DNA from: Morinoia aosen
Lineage: Eukaryota > Arthropoda > Malacostraca > Amphipoda > Talitridae
Length of the DNA: 64,000 bases
Direction: 5' to 3'
Assembly: GCA_030386875.1 (NCBI GenBank)
Contig: CM059564.1
Coordinates: 68,033,436 to 68,097,435 of the forward strand
Every line of letters starts with the position of its first letter. The stretch's first letter is position 1. A program made the translations under genes and the position numbers. The notes under the pieces are model-generated. The model saw nothing but the letters and a program-made list of their open reading frames with translations. It was not told the DNA's origin and did no database searches. Shown here piece by piece: positions 35,646 to 47,884 of this stretch.

Positions 35646-36179
35646 TTATCCAACTCAAATTCAAATAAATCCGACCCTACGCTGAGTTTAGAATGACCAT
35701 AATCATTCGTTAATTTGAGCATTTTTTCTGTTAAACGTGTATCTATTCGATATGATGAGTAAGACAATAGTTTTTCCTGTCAGCAAGGAATACATAAAAT
35801 TTCCACCGGTGTTACAATCTAAAGAAAAGCTGTCGTAAAATATGCTAAGTCTCCAGCATCAGGAGGCAGAGTGTGATTCAGATCATGACCAGCGTAAAAG
35901 ATACAAGTGAAGTATAAGAACTTCGCATTGTACCACTTATTGAAGTGGTACAATGCCATGTTATAACTAGGCCGCACACCAATTGTTATTTAAAGTTGTT
36001 AGTTTTCGAGATTGTCGAATACAATTAAAGCATTTTTTCTCATTTCATTTTGGGTTATCCATTCCATGTATTCAACGACAAGATTTCAAGATGCAATGTG
36101 AAACTGAAATAATGAAAAGAAATTTATTATTAACAATCTACGTTACTGGACCGCACGTGTTGCAGTATCAGTTCTCCAT

Positions 36180-37265
36180 TTGTTGACACGCCGTTGCACT
36201 GTGACCATGGAAAGATTTACCAATGCTGAGAAGGCAGACATGCATTTGATTTATGGAGCTGCAGGCGGAAATGGTAGGCTCGCTCTGAGGATGTACAGAA
36301 AAAGGTTTCCTAGGCGCGAAGTGCCTGATTTCCGGTATTTTGCTACTCTGCATACGAGATTGCGTGACACCGGCAGCTTCAACGTTAACAGAGGGAATGC
36401 TGGGCGCGGCCATCATCCACAGGAGGATAGAATTGTGGAATACTTTGAGCAACATACACGAACCAGCACTCGTGCAGCTGCTCAACGTCTTGGCGTGCGA
36501 AACCATACTACTGTGTGGAGGGCACTACATCGTCAGCAATTACATCCGTACCATTTCCAAAGAGTGCAAGGGCTCATCCCAGGTGATTTTGAACCTCGTA
36601 TTCTGTTTTGCCAGCAGTGAATGCAACAGGAAAGAATGAATCGCGGGTTCTCAAAACTTATTCTCTTCACAGATGAAGCTTATTTCTGTCGTGATGGGGT
36701 TTTCAACCGTCACAATAATCATTACTGGGCTGGAAATTACCCTCATGTTATTCAGCCTAATAGTCACCAGCACAGATTTAGTGTCAACGTGTGGGCAGGC
36801 ATTATTGGCAATAATTTAATTAGTCCGTACCAATTACCTTCTCCTCTCACGGGACCTGCGTACACCATCTTCCTACGCGAAGTTTTGCCTGGACTACTGG
36901 AGGACGTGCCCTTGGAGACACGCAGGCGAATGTGGTTCCAGCATGACGGAGCGCCAGCACATTACTTTCGTGAAACACGCCTGTTCCTGAATAACCAATT
37001 TCAAAACCGATGGATTGGCAGAGGTGCCCCTGTAGCATGGCCAGCTAGGTCGCCTGATTTGACGCCACTGGATTTCTTCTTGTGGGGAACCATGAAGGAC
37101 CTCGTGTATGCCACTCCTGTTGAATCGGAACAGGATCTGGTTGGACGCAATGTGGACTCAGCTGGCCGTATTACGGAAATGCCTGGCGTGTTTCAATCTG
37201 TAAGGCGCTCACTGGCTGTTAGATGTCGTAAATGTGTTGAAGTTCATGGAAGCCATTTCGAGTAA
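36180..37265 (+). pseudogene. DD41D-type Tc1/mariner-superfamily transposase with one stop
   Basis: Two open frames (36180-36620 and 36621-37265) are in the same frame, separated only by a TGA at 36618-36620. Together they give about 361 codons, full length for the superfamily. The likely start is the ATG at 36207 (MERFTNAEKADMHLIYGAAG), which opens a DUF4817-type helix-turn-helix DNA-binding region. Next comes 'AAAQRLGVRNHTTVWRALH' (second HTH). The catalytic triad follows: 'LFTDEAYF', 'FQHDGAPAHYF' and 'PDLTPLDFFLWG', with 41 residues between the second and third aspartates. The stop falls between the DNA-binding and catalytic halves, where relatives usually have tryptophan, so a single base change probably caused it. 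Confidence 0.88.
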
Positions 37266-37489
37266 CTGTTGTAATAAAACTGTATTCAAGTTTGTTCTTG
37301 CGTTAAAGTTCTTACATTAAAGTTTGTATTGATTATGTTTTTTACCTGTGTCCTGCAATGCTTACTGATTAATGGTTAGCTTACATGATAATAATTGATA
37401 ATTACTCATTTAGGACAATTTATTCTTATTTGTAAAACGTGTACACGCAAATTTCATTGTGAAATTACAAAAATACTACATTAGTGGGG

Positions 37490-37700
37490 CCCAAAAACTT
37501 CTTTAACTATCAAATGTAGCGCTAAAAATGGTGCGCGCGTGCAATCCTACTTGAAGTTCTAATATTCTTCAAGTAACTATGACTCGAAAACTAAAGAGTT
37601 TTGGACATTTTGTCATTCATGAAAATCGATTTATTTTGAGTTTTTGTACCTAAGTTCGAAGTTTGTTCAAAGTAAAAAAAAACACCCTGTATATGACAAC
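37490..37700 (+). repeat. 3' terminal region of the DD41D-type element
   Basis: Sequence after the transposase ends in 'AAAACACCCTGTATATGAC', a terminus typical of the superfamily. A diverged copy of the same 200 bp lies at 40990-41187 and ends 'AACACCCTATATAT'. A matching 5' terminus (TATACAGGGTG) was not found upstream. Confidence 0.6.
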
Positions 37701-38446
37701 ATATATAGATGCAATTACATAAGATTAGCATTGCACGATCTGTAGATTTAATATTTTAAAGAAATATAGCAACGAAGTCTTTTTTTGCTCGTCCAAACGA
37801 TTTTCGTAAATACAAGTTAAAATTTATTTCGTCGACAACGGTGATGTATTTGCCTTGGCCTATTAATTTGAAGAGATGGCACAATTTTTATTGCTAATGC
37901 AGGTATGTATCTGTGTGGTAATGTACACATATAATTGTATTCCAGTGGAATCGTACAAAAGTACTCAGTGAATCTCAGTTATATATTTCTTTAAGAAGAT
38001 CAAATTTACATATCGTGCAATGATAACCTCATGTAGTTGTATGATATATATATGATTTCATATATGTGTTAAAGTGAAATTTCACGAATATAAATCTTTA
38101 TTTGAGTGCAAATAAATCCTCGATACTACTATGTGTAACATAAAATTACCTTTTGAACATAAATATTTGAATGGATGCATACTACCATTAATGTAGAATG
38201 TTAAAATAACGTCAATGCGTAGTACAATGAGAAGTTTTTATATTTGACTTGTATCTTTTACGCCGCTCAAAGATATGAATCACACTCTGCCTCCTGATGC
38301 TGGATACTTAGCACATTTTACGACAGCTTGCCTATAGATTGTAACACCGGATGAACTTTATTGTATTCCTTGCTGAAAGGAAAAGCCATTGTGTTGCTGA
38401 TCTCATCGAATAGATACATATTTAACTCAAAAAATGCTCAAGAAAA

Positions 38447-38570
38447 AAGAAAAAAGAAAAACACTTTATTTCACAATAGAGATGGTACAAAAGTATCATC
38501 ATTGGTTTTTGAAATATCCTAAAGTTAATACACTTAGATGATACACACACACATGAGTATTGTAATACTC
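38447..38570 (-). repeat. Interspersed repeat family C, reverse copy
   Basis: Reverse complement of the unit at 31720-31900 (minus strand 'AAACCAATGATGATAC', 'ACCATCTCTATTGTGAAATA', then TTTTTCTTTTTTC). It directly abuts the right inverted repeat of the 2.7-kb unit. Confidence 0.65.
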
Positions 38571-38859
38571 ATGCCACTAGTCGAAAAGAATTGATTGAGG
38601 GCTATGTACTTCTAATCTTGCTTAATCTAGATTTGACGATACACATAATGATAATTGTAAGAGACAACACAATTTCATGGACGATGCATTTTCATTGTGG
38701 GTTGAGAACACCATTGACTATTTACGTATACATGATATGAAACTTCGCAATTCTTGACGCCAGGAAATAATATCAGAATTGTTTGTTTCGGAAGATGTTC
38801 AAAAATGTCATTTTAAGGAAGCACGAAAAAAATAAATATACACATATAACAGCATGAGG

Positions 38860-40260
38860 ACCGCGAAAATTGCAAGATTTGTATTTCTAAGTAAGCAATT
38901 TTAACATAAGTCATTAGTTGATAAGCATTTTATTTAAATATAAATGGATGATCACACAACAAATGTATAGCTTTTTTACGTGAACGCTTTACAATCATAA
39001 AGAGATGACGAGTTAGGTAATGTTACAAGTTGAGAGAGAACAGAAAAAAAACAATTATCTCTAGTTAAAATGCCAGTTGTCAGTTTAGTACACACATATG
39101 TGCATATATACATGTAAATATATACACATATTCATGCACATACGTACCTACGCACATACATACACCTAACACGTCAACATACACAAATACATTTCTATGC
39201 ATCGAGGCAATCACAATATATGCGCGTTCTATAAAAATGCTGTGCGATGTTCTGAAATATGGGATAATGAGCAAAGGAAAATTCGCGATAACTCTTTCAG
39301 TATTGTGTTGCTGCTAACAATTTCTAATGAAATATTGTAACGATGTTCTATTAAATATTGTATCGAACAGATCATTGGTTGATAAGCGTCTTATTCATCA
39401 AATGTGGGTGATCGCGCAACAAATATGTAAGTATATATATACTTAATAAATGCTGTACAATAATCAAGTGAAATGAAGTATTACGCAGTGACACATTCAC
39501 CTATCTACGTACGCACAGCGTGCACAAGTACACATATACACAAGTAAGCATGTGCGCAAATATCAGCGTAGACTAATCAGTATAAATTAGCATTCCAATC
39601 GAGGGAATCGGAGAAAATATCTTTTATTATGGCATGAATTTCATAAAATTTCCGTACTAAAAATAGTGGCACAAAACAGTCTACCTTAGTCAGAAACATG
39701 AAAACGATTGTTCTACAACGGTTCCCAAGTACAGAAATATTTCCAGAAGTACGCGAGGCTTAGGTGCGGTTGTTTTAATATACTCTAGAGCGTAAGAGAT
39801 GGTATGATAATTTGCACTACACTAGACTACCAAGAGCATTTTTGGACGTGAAAAAGAAAGAAACATGAATGTTCTATATGGGTGTCATATTAGGAAAAAA
39901 ATCACATTATCTGTGAAATATGGCGCAAAATGTCTGCAATTGATAAACATACATAGGTACCACATTTTAGATGTACAAGACATTTAAGCTTTGGATTGCG
40001 TTACAATAATGAAATCAAATGAAATGATGCGTTGGGTTGTGTTAGAAGTTGGGAGCGAGAAAAAAAAGTCTTGTAATTATAGTTTATATACCAGTTGCTA
40101 GTCCAGTGCACACAGGTGTATTGTGCACTCATGCACACCCATATGCGTACACACATATACAAGTAAGCATGCTTGCAAATCCCAGCGTATAGGCGAACAA
40201 ATCATAATACCTACGCCTACTTCGAGACTGTTGTTTGATGTCTTGAATTATAAAGAAAAT
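38860..40260. repeat. Three diverged tandem units of about 500 bp
   Basis: Landmarks recur near 38920/39376 ('GTTGATAAGC' then 'GATC.C.CAACAAAT') and near 39070/39500/40090 ('CCAGTTG', 'GT(A/C)CACA', CA-rich (ACATAT) tract, 'AAGTAAGCATG', 'CAGCGTA'). Old tandem duplication with no coding capacity. Confidence 0.6.
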
Positions 40261-40344
40261 GAGCATGGGAGAGTATTAAGCAATGGAGATACCAAGCAAA
40301 ATGAGATTCGTCAATACGTGTTCAGTATGTGCTGTAACTAAGAA

Positions 40345-40611
40345 TTATCGTTGAGACGAAAGATGAATTATTTTGGCTTTAAATTCTCTCGGTCTTTGAG
40401 GAATTTTAAAACTCAGGGGAAGTTTGTTCCACAGTAAGGCGCCTGATATTGGCAGAGCCTTCTGCCCTATGTGAGATGAACGATAGTTGACTAAGACATT
40501 ATTGTTTCTGTTCGGCCTTTTGTTGTTTACAGTGGGTAGATGGAAACGCACTATCTCAGCATTGCTCTGAGGAAGATACAACGAGGAGAATACGTATTGG
40601 GCCCTCTGCAT
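40345..40611 (-). pseudogene. LINE ORF2 C-terminal fragment (jockey/CR1/L2 group)
   Basis: Minus-strand frame with 'NVLVNYRSSHIGQKALPISG' and 'LLWNKLPLSFKIPQRPREFK', matching the conserved C-terminal block (R....GQ.S....G...WN.LP..I......FK) of these LINEs. Short and 5'-truncated. Confidence 0.7.
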
Positions 40612-40712
40612 GAGGAGCCTTTCTTGAATAGGAATCCAGCCGAGTTTATTAAGAAGAGGGGTTACGTGATCGCGAGGGGTTACGCAGCCGAAGAGTCAGC
40701 AGTCAGTTATGG

Positions 40713-40895
40713 GTGTTTGAAAGCGCATATGGACCGGGATCGGTGAGAAATTGGGAGGAGAGAGAGGAGTTTTGGGAGAAGTTGTCCGAATGTGTTACAA
40801 GAGTGGGGAATGGTTGTAGAGTTGTAGAGTTGATGGGGGACCTGAATGCGAGAGTGGGTGATGAGGTGGTTATTAACGAGTGGTTATGTCAATAC
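40713..40895 (+). pseudogene. LINE endonuclease fragment, same family as 32.5-35.6 kb
   Basis: Encodes 'AYGPGSVRNWEEREEFWEKL' and 'VELMGDLNARVGDEVV', the apurinic-endonuclease GDLNARVG block. Almost the same residues occur on the minus strand at 35400-35270. Truncated on both sides. Confidence 0.85.
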
Positions 40896-40990
40896 TTAAC
40901 TCAACTTAGGGTTGGATTAATTTGAATTTGACTTGGATTAAAATGAACTTGACTTGGATTAAATTGAACTTGACTTGGATTAATTTGAAG
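40896..40990. repeat. 21-bp minisatellite (3-4 units)
   Basis: Units of 'GACTTGGATTAAAATGAACT'. The preceding 'TTAGGGTTGGATTAATTTGA' resembles sequence flanking the other LINE copy (35645-35700, minus strand). Confidence 0.75.
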
Positions 40991-41187
40991 TGAAAAAGGT
41001 AGCGCTAACATTGGCGCGCACGTGGTTTCCTACTTTAGGTTTCAAAGTTTCTTTTCTTTAAGTCCTCACAAATCTAAAACTGAGAACTTTTGTGCATTTT
41101 ATCATTCGTGAACATCGATTTATTTTGAATTTTTCAACCTATGGTATAAATTCGTCTGCACAAAAAAACACCCTATATATTTATATA
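40990..41187 (+). repeat. Relic 3' end of a DD41D-type element
   Basis: Similar to 37490-37700 throughout ('GGTAGCGCTAACATTGGCGC', 'CATCGATTTATTTTGAATTT', 'AACACCCTATATAT'). Confidence 0.65.
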
Positions 41188-41464
41188 TACTGAAACGCCA
41201 GGCGTCTCCATTAATTTATAAATAAAAATATGTTTTTGTGCTTAATTTCCCCTACGTTATTACAATGGAAATCATCTTAATTGGATAAAATCATCAATTC
41301 TATTCAAATAATATGAAAAACCTTGCATCTGCTAACTTCTGTTTATAAGTAAAAAAAATCCGTGTAAATTAAATCTATTGTTGATAAAATACAGGTTATC
41401 GTGGTAAAATGGTACGACAAATTTTCTGAAAACTTCTTGGCTAATAATAATTTAAAATATAAAC

Positions 41465-41715
41465 ACAGTTGTTGCTTGCTTGGTTGGTGTGTGCGTCTGT
41501 GACGTTCTTAAGGATGCTTAATGACCGTATTCGTGATACGAGTTTCACCAGTGCACAAGTACAAGAATGTTTCGATTGCGGGTACTATTGGGATGGATTT
41601 ATTTGCATGTAATCCCTATCTTGAGACTTTTTTTTTGAAAAAAAACCATCGAATCTCGTCTTTTTTGACGGATCATGTACACTGGTAGATGTATATTAGT
41701 AAAACTTGATTTTTA
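41465..41715 (+). repeat. Interspersed repeat family D, uninterrupted copy
   Basis: Shares 'TACGAGTTTCACCAGTG', 'AAGTACAAGAAT', 'ATCGAATCTCGTC' and 'CATGTACACTGGTAGA' with 60180-60700, where the same site is interrupted by a 273-bp MITE. Confidence 0.8.
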
Positions 41716-41859
41716 ACATTCTGTTGCCAATTTAAAAGTCGTTCGTAAATAAAAAAATATTAACAAAATGTACAGGTTGCAACACGTGCAATCATAAAGA
41801 AATAAAATATTCATTGTATAAATTGTGAATAGGCAGAGATTGAGTCACAAAATTGTGAT

Positions 41860-41985
41860 TATGTGGAGTTGGTGTTGGAGTCACAAATTCGGGAAAGGTT
41901 GAGTCGGAATCGGAGACGCAAAATTGTAGAAAGGTGGAGTCGGAGTCGGAGTCATGAATTCCTCCGACTCCGCAACCCTGCTTCC
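41860..41985. repeat. GGAGTCGGAGTC-type simple repeat
   Basis: Degenerate repeats of 'GGTGGAGTCGGAGTCGGAGT' and related 'GAGTCACAAATT' units. Confidence 0.8.
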
Positions 41986-42002
41986 AAGTCCCATACTATT
42001 AT

Positions 42003-43110
<1,108 letters not shown>

Positions 43111-43947
43111 TAGCTCCCCACTGAGATGCAAGTGAGGGCGATATCAAAGATAAGTAAACACGAACTTCAACGTTTTCAAAATCGAGTTCTCGATGGGAAG
43201 GCATGACCATCACCTTGGTCGTCACCATGACCGTCACCGGCAGACTAGCGCGTTTCTTCTACTGTGCGTGACTGGCGGAGTGACGCGACAGCGGTTGCTA
43301 AATCCAATGCATGGTTGTAACAGTGACGCTAAACTTCTTTTTTGTGTTACGTGTAATGTTTCCAAAGTTCGTTTGAAATGTAACCGTTCAATCCAATCTG
43401 AAAATATTCAACACTGTACAGAAGTGATTTCTTTCTGAAGCTGTTGAAATGGAGTAGTGTTACAAGCCTAAAAAGCGTAGTTTTCTTTCTTGATAAGAAG
43501 GTATTGTTGTGGTGCTTTTATCTTCCGAAGTACTTGATTCCATCACGTTATGAAATTTAACGAGCGCTTCTCAGAAATTTTATTGTGAACATCTTTCCTT
43601 AATATCTAAAGTAACCATGTTACTGAACCATTGTGAAATCTGTAGTTGAAAAAATTATCGGATGATTCGATAGAAAATCGCCCAAAAAGTACTAAATCAA
43701 GTAGCTTTACTTTAGGGGATGAGGTTAAGACTTAAAACTTATAACAAATTCTGACACATATGATGCGCAATCCAAACATGCAAAAGAATTGATACTACTT
43801 TTGCAAGCTTTCTTAGCGCGCAAATAATCTTACTATTTATATATACCGAATCAGTGTTTGAGAATAAAAATTCCACCCGGTTACTTCTTTGATCCCTTTT
43901 CCTGCACGGTGGCATTCGTTGTCTAGATAAAGATACGCTATCTCTGA

Positions 43948-44385
43948 TTAACGCGGTCGAGTTAACTTGATCTGACGATACAACAGAACGTTTTTGCTCA
44001 ATAACTCTTGAAGCTTTTGGAGCATTTTGCAATTGCAAAACATGCGTTCATTCGAGCAACAGTTAAATAATTTTCTGCATCGGTAGCGTTGAGCACAGAA
44101 CACAGACGGCACAATTACATTCACAATGAACATTTCAGGGAGCAAGTTGAACTTAGCGCAGTTGGTGCACTGCTCAAAATTGACAATGAACGTGGAAGTT
44201 CTTTGATCCCATATACAGGGAATTTTATCTTTTGTAAACATGCCGTGATATTGACCAGCCAACAAAATACGTTCTGTTCTATGGAATATTGCTAAAGATC
44301 GGCGAGGAACTTTACTCACATAGTATATAGATAATGAAATATGCCATAGGTATTCAGTTAAAAATTTGCCCCAGTGTTTAGACAC
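43948..44385 (-). CDS. Unidentified open frame, cysteine-rich C-terminal half
   Basis: A 145-codon minus-strand frame with ten cysteines clustered in the second half ('FEQCTNCAKF', 'FCAQRYRCRKLFNCC', 'FCNCKML'). An overlapping 99-codon frame continues at 44038-43739. No family is recognised and no splice context was worked out. It may be chance or a decayed element. Listed only because it is long for this AT-rich interval. Confidence 0.15.
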   Translation of the reverse strand: MSKHWGKFLTEYLWHISLSIYYVSKVPRRSLAIFHRTERILLAGQYHGMFTKDKIPCIWDQRTSTFIVNFEQCTNCAKFNLLPEMFIVNVIVPSVFCAQRYRCRKLFNCCSNERMFCNCKMLQKLQELLSKNVLLYRQIKLTRPR

Positions 44386-44869
44386 TTGTTGAAAGAGGAT
44401 TCAACTCAACGTTTTTATATGACCTACATTTAAGTTTTCTGACCATTTTCATAAATGCCTGTTCAAATTTGTGTGCCTATATGAATATAACCTACTTGAA
44501 TTTCTTAGGAATTTAAAGCAAGGATATTTACCACGTTCGGCGTGGTAGATTTGCTTTCTACTGAAAATACCGAGGCTTAGAAATTTGTCTCAGTTGCGGA
44601 GCCTTCTACTGACATCCCTGCAGAGAGGATTTTTGGGGGCAGATGCATCGCTTTCTGCTCAATATTTACAGGTGTGGCCAATGATTTTGGGAAAAGAGAG
44701 TTTTCATTTTTTATCGTTAAACTAAGGTGTAGTTTTGCGTAGTTTCTAGTTGATTGTTTCCGGAAAACATGAAGGATAAATAAAAACATGAATTGCCCAC
44801 AAAAATTTTTTAATACCCTTCCAAAACAAAGAGATAATTATTCTCAATATTTGCAATGTTGACCATGTT

Positions 44870-45847
44870 TCTTCAAACTGTTTTGATGCACTTTGGAATG
44901 CTGTTTACTAATTTTCAATGACTTTATGATCAAAGGATCTCTACATTTCTTCAATTAGGGCTCCAAGTCGCGCTAAATTAGTTTTCTTCTTCATGTTCAC
45001 TCGACTTTTGATGATCGACCATAAATTTTTGATTGGATTCAGAGCAGCACAGGCCAAGGACCCAAAACCTTCACTCCATTGTCATAAATGAACTTTCTAA
45101 CCACTCATGCATTAAGACAGAAAGCGCCATCATGTTGGTAAACCATTTCTTTTTCGGGAAACTGACCAGCTATCGTTGGAAGGAGATGATATTTTAAGAC
45201 CTTCAGGTAAGGCGAAATTCATTACTGTGTTTTTGGGTAAAATTATCAGTGATCCTGTTCCCTTACCTGAAAAGCAACCCCAGACGTGATGAGTGGCTCT
45301 ATGCTTGACTGTTGGAACGACACGCTTCTTGTTGAATCTCTCGCCTTTTCTTTGTCATACGAGTCTTTTCCCGAAGGTGTCAAAAAGAGGGAACGGAGAT
45401 TCATTGGAGAAAATGACTTTGCCCCATTGTTCAGCAGTCCAATGCTGGTACTTTCTGCAAAAATTGAGCCAGTCTTTAATGTTCTTCGTTGTCAAAAGAG
45501 TTTTTTTCGCAGCTCTCATGGAAGCAAGTCCCATTGCCGAAGAGTCGACGTCGAACAGTTCGCGCTGAGGCATGGACGCCATCCCTCTCCCATGATAGTG
45601 CAAGCTATGAACTGTCGGCAGTCCTTTCCCGAAATGAGTAGCGCACTAAACTCCTATCTTGACGAACCGACGACAATCTTTTCCTGCCAGTGGCTGTCTT
45701 CGCCACCATGGATTTTGTCTCGTTGAATTGTTTTATCAATCTGTAGACAGCTGACGATGATGCAAATTGCTTGGCAACGATTTCTTTTTTTGATAGACCA
45801 CTCTGATGGAGAAGAATGATGATTTTCCTAATTTCTTCCGAAACCAC
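44870..45847 (-). pseudogene. Tc1-like transposase, multiply disrupted
   Basis: Starts around 'MVSEEIRKIIILLHQSGLSK' (45847), an HTH with 'SSAVYRLIKQFNETKS' and 'ATGRKRLSS' (GRKR hook). It then continues through several stops and frame shifts with 'RTVRRRLFGNG', 'KRVVPTVKHRATHHVWGCFS' and C-terminal 'AALNPIKNLWSIIKSRV' near 45030. Full-length order but clearly inactive. Confidence 0.82.
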
Positions 45848-46109
45848 ATTTTGGATCTGGTGAAGAAAACATTTTTAAAAATTTTAAAACAAATAATTAA
45901 ACAAAATGTGTAAAAAAAACATACCACTCACCTTGCAAACGATTTTTCATCAGTTCCAATGGCCGCATCAGCTTTCAAACAAGCACAAATATGTTTTCCG
46001 TATATAGGACAACACAAAATTGGCAAACTGTTAAAAAAATACACGTATTTTTTTTTTAAAAACCGCGCTTCAAAGTAATTTTGCTACATTATAAGACTGT
46101 TAACAATTA

Positions 46110-47385
46110 CCCAATTGAAATTCTGAGCCTTTTACAGATCGTTTTCAGGCAGTTATAAGCCAAGAGTTTAGTCGTTTACAATCAGTAAATTAGCCTTTTT
46201 CGGAGCAAATGTCTAGTATTTTAAGCCCTTTTAAACGGCTATTTCTGGGCATCGAAACGGCTAATGCAACGGTCATTTTGGGCTTCTCTACTACCTGAAC
46301 GAGGCTATTCACGACCATTTTTGGCTTTTCCATTGCTTGAACGAGTCTCGTCCTGGCCTTTTTGGGCTTCCTTACTGCTTGATCAAGGCTAATACCGGCC
46401 CTTTTGGGCTTCCTTACTGCTTGATCAAGGCTAATACCGGCCCTTTTGGGCTTCCTTACTGCTTGATCAAGGCTAATACCGGCCCTTTTGGGCTTCCTTA
46501 CTGCTTGATCAAGGCTAATACCGGCCTTATTAGGCTTCCGTACGACTTATAGTGGGCCTTGCAACGACCTCAAAGAGCTCCAACATCAGATTTTTTATAC
46601 GATATAAATAGTTCGTAAGGCCGGGTTCTGTGGCTGCTTCGCCTAGTGAGTTCTGATTTGAGGCGAGTGAAGCAGCGGACTTACGTTTATACTTCTCCGG
46701 CCGTAGGTATCGATGATATTCGTCGGATATCTGGGAACTTTTTCTAAAATAAATTTACATTGAGATATATTAAGATTACTGAACATAGAACGACTAGAAT
46801 CGAGGTTTGAGGGGTAACTAAGGTAAAGCACTACAAGTTGAATGCTCAGCGTTCGACAACCCAAGTGTTCCAACAGTTATAAGCTATCATTCATATTTAT
46901 TTTATATAATGCATTAATAAAGTGCCAATTTGATGTTATGCTCAGCAGTTAGCTTTTCTATCCTAGTTTTCATGTTGACTGGATTAATTATTTATAGTAT
47001 TGTTGAAGATGTTTAACGAACCTTACCTAATCTAACTTAACTAAGTTAGGTTAGTTGAAATTCATTTAGTTCTTTACATTTACTGAAGTAATACGACTTG
47101 TACAACATTTACGATTACGAGTCTTTTTACAATCTATTACGCGTCCAAATAGAGGTCGTCGAAAAGGCTTGAAAACGACTTTAAACGACCCGAATGAGCC
47201 CGCAAACAGCCATTGACTTCACTAGACCTATAAAAGGCCAGTTGAATGAAGAGCCCTTTTCAAGCCCTAATAGGCCAAGTATAGGTAGGAGTCGGTTTGA
47301 AGTCGTGACTTTTGGCCCTTTTGGGCCGTTTTCGACCTTTTACGACTAATTTACTACCTGAAAAGGGCGATAATTTTCAATTGGG
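46110..47385. mobile_element. 1.28-kb TA-flanked non-autonomous element nested in Tc1
   Basis: Termini 'CCCAATTGAAA' (46110) and 'TTTCAATTGGG' (47385) are inverted, flanked by TA on both sides (46108-46109, 47386-47387). Similarity continues inward with 'CCTTTT' and CAGG motifs. The interior has no gene. It is built of short, partly palindromic motifs around 'GGCCCTTTTGGGCC' and contains a 42-bp minisatellite. Confidence 0.8.
46330..46550. repeat. 42-bp minisatellite inside the nested element
   Basis: Four near-identical units of 42 bp ('TTTGGGCTTCCTTACTGCTT' 'GATCAAGGCTAATACCGGCC'), with degenerate units continuing on both sides from about 46220. 42 is divisible by 3, so one frame is open through the array. 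That is not evidence of coding. Confidence 0.92.
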
Positions 47386-47884
47386 TAGGCATAAATATAT
47401 TCTGAAATAAAGACCTCAAAATGAAACAAAATTTTCCTCAAAATCATTGGCCACACCTATTGATACAAAATGCGATCGCCAATTAACACTCACGTCATCA
47501 ATTTAAATTTCAAATATTATAGTCACTGTACTTCTGTTCTTACACTGCAGATAATGTGATTACCAGTGAATTTATTCCACTTTTTGAAATAGTTTCATTC
47601 ATGACAGTCACTTAAACTGGAAGAAATGAATTCAGCATGATTTTAAGTATTTTGCGGACGACTGTAATTTTGCATAAGAACTTGTTTACGTATTACTTCG
47701 CCCATGACTCCAAAATTAATGAGTGTGTAAAATGAGCTGAAGACTGACGGTTTTCTACTATCGTAACCCGTACTTCGTGAGCGAGAGAACTGAGAAGTCT
47801 TTCCTTCTTAAACTAATTCAGTCCTTCCACAAGATAAATATCATTCTTACCTTACTAACACTTTAAAATGTTTTAAACACTTAT

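Larger units (their letters stand above)
35712..38440. mobile_element. 2.7-kb unit bounded by about 235-bp inverted repeats
   Basis: The left arm (35712-35950) and right arm (38205-38440) are reverse complements with scattered differences (roughly 85% by eye): 'GTATCTATTCGAT', 'CAGCAAGGAATACA', 'GGTGTTACAATCTA', 'AGCATCAGGAGGCAGAGTGT', 'GCGTAAAAGATACAAGT'. It encloses the transposase pseudogene at 36180-37265. Whether these arms are that transposase's own termini or a separate long-TIR host element is not resolved. Confidence 0.75.
44669..47458 (-). mobile_element. Tc1-like transposon carrying a nested element
   Basis: The left terminus 'CAGGTGTGGCCAATGATTTT' (44669) and right terminus 'AAAATCATTGGCCACACCT' (to 47458) are inverted and TA-flanked. 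Without the nested 46110-47385 insert the element is about 1.5 kb. The transposase reads on the minus strand. Confidence 0.88.

Noticed and set aside
46337-46552. Repeat protein with 14-residue units
   Set aside because: The 42-bp minisatellite happens to be divisible by three. It lies inside a nested non-coding transposable element.
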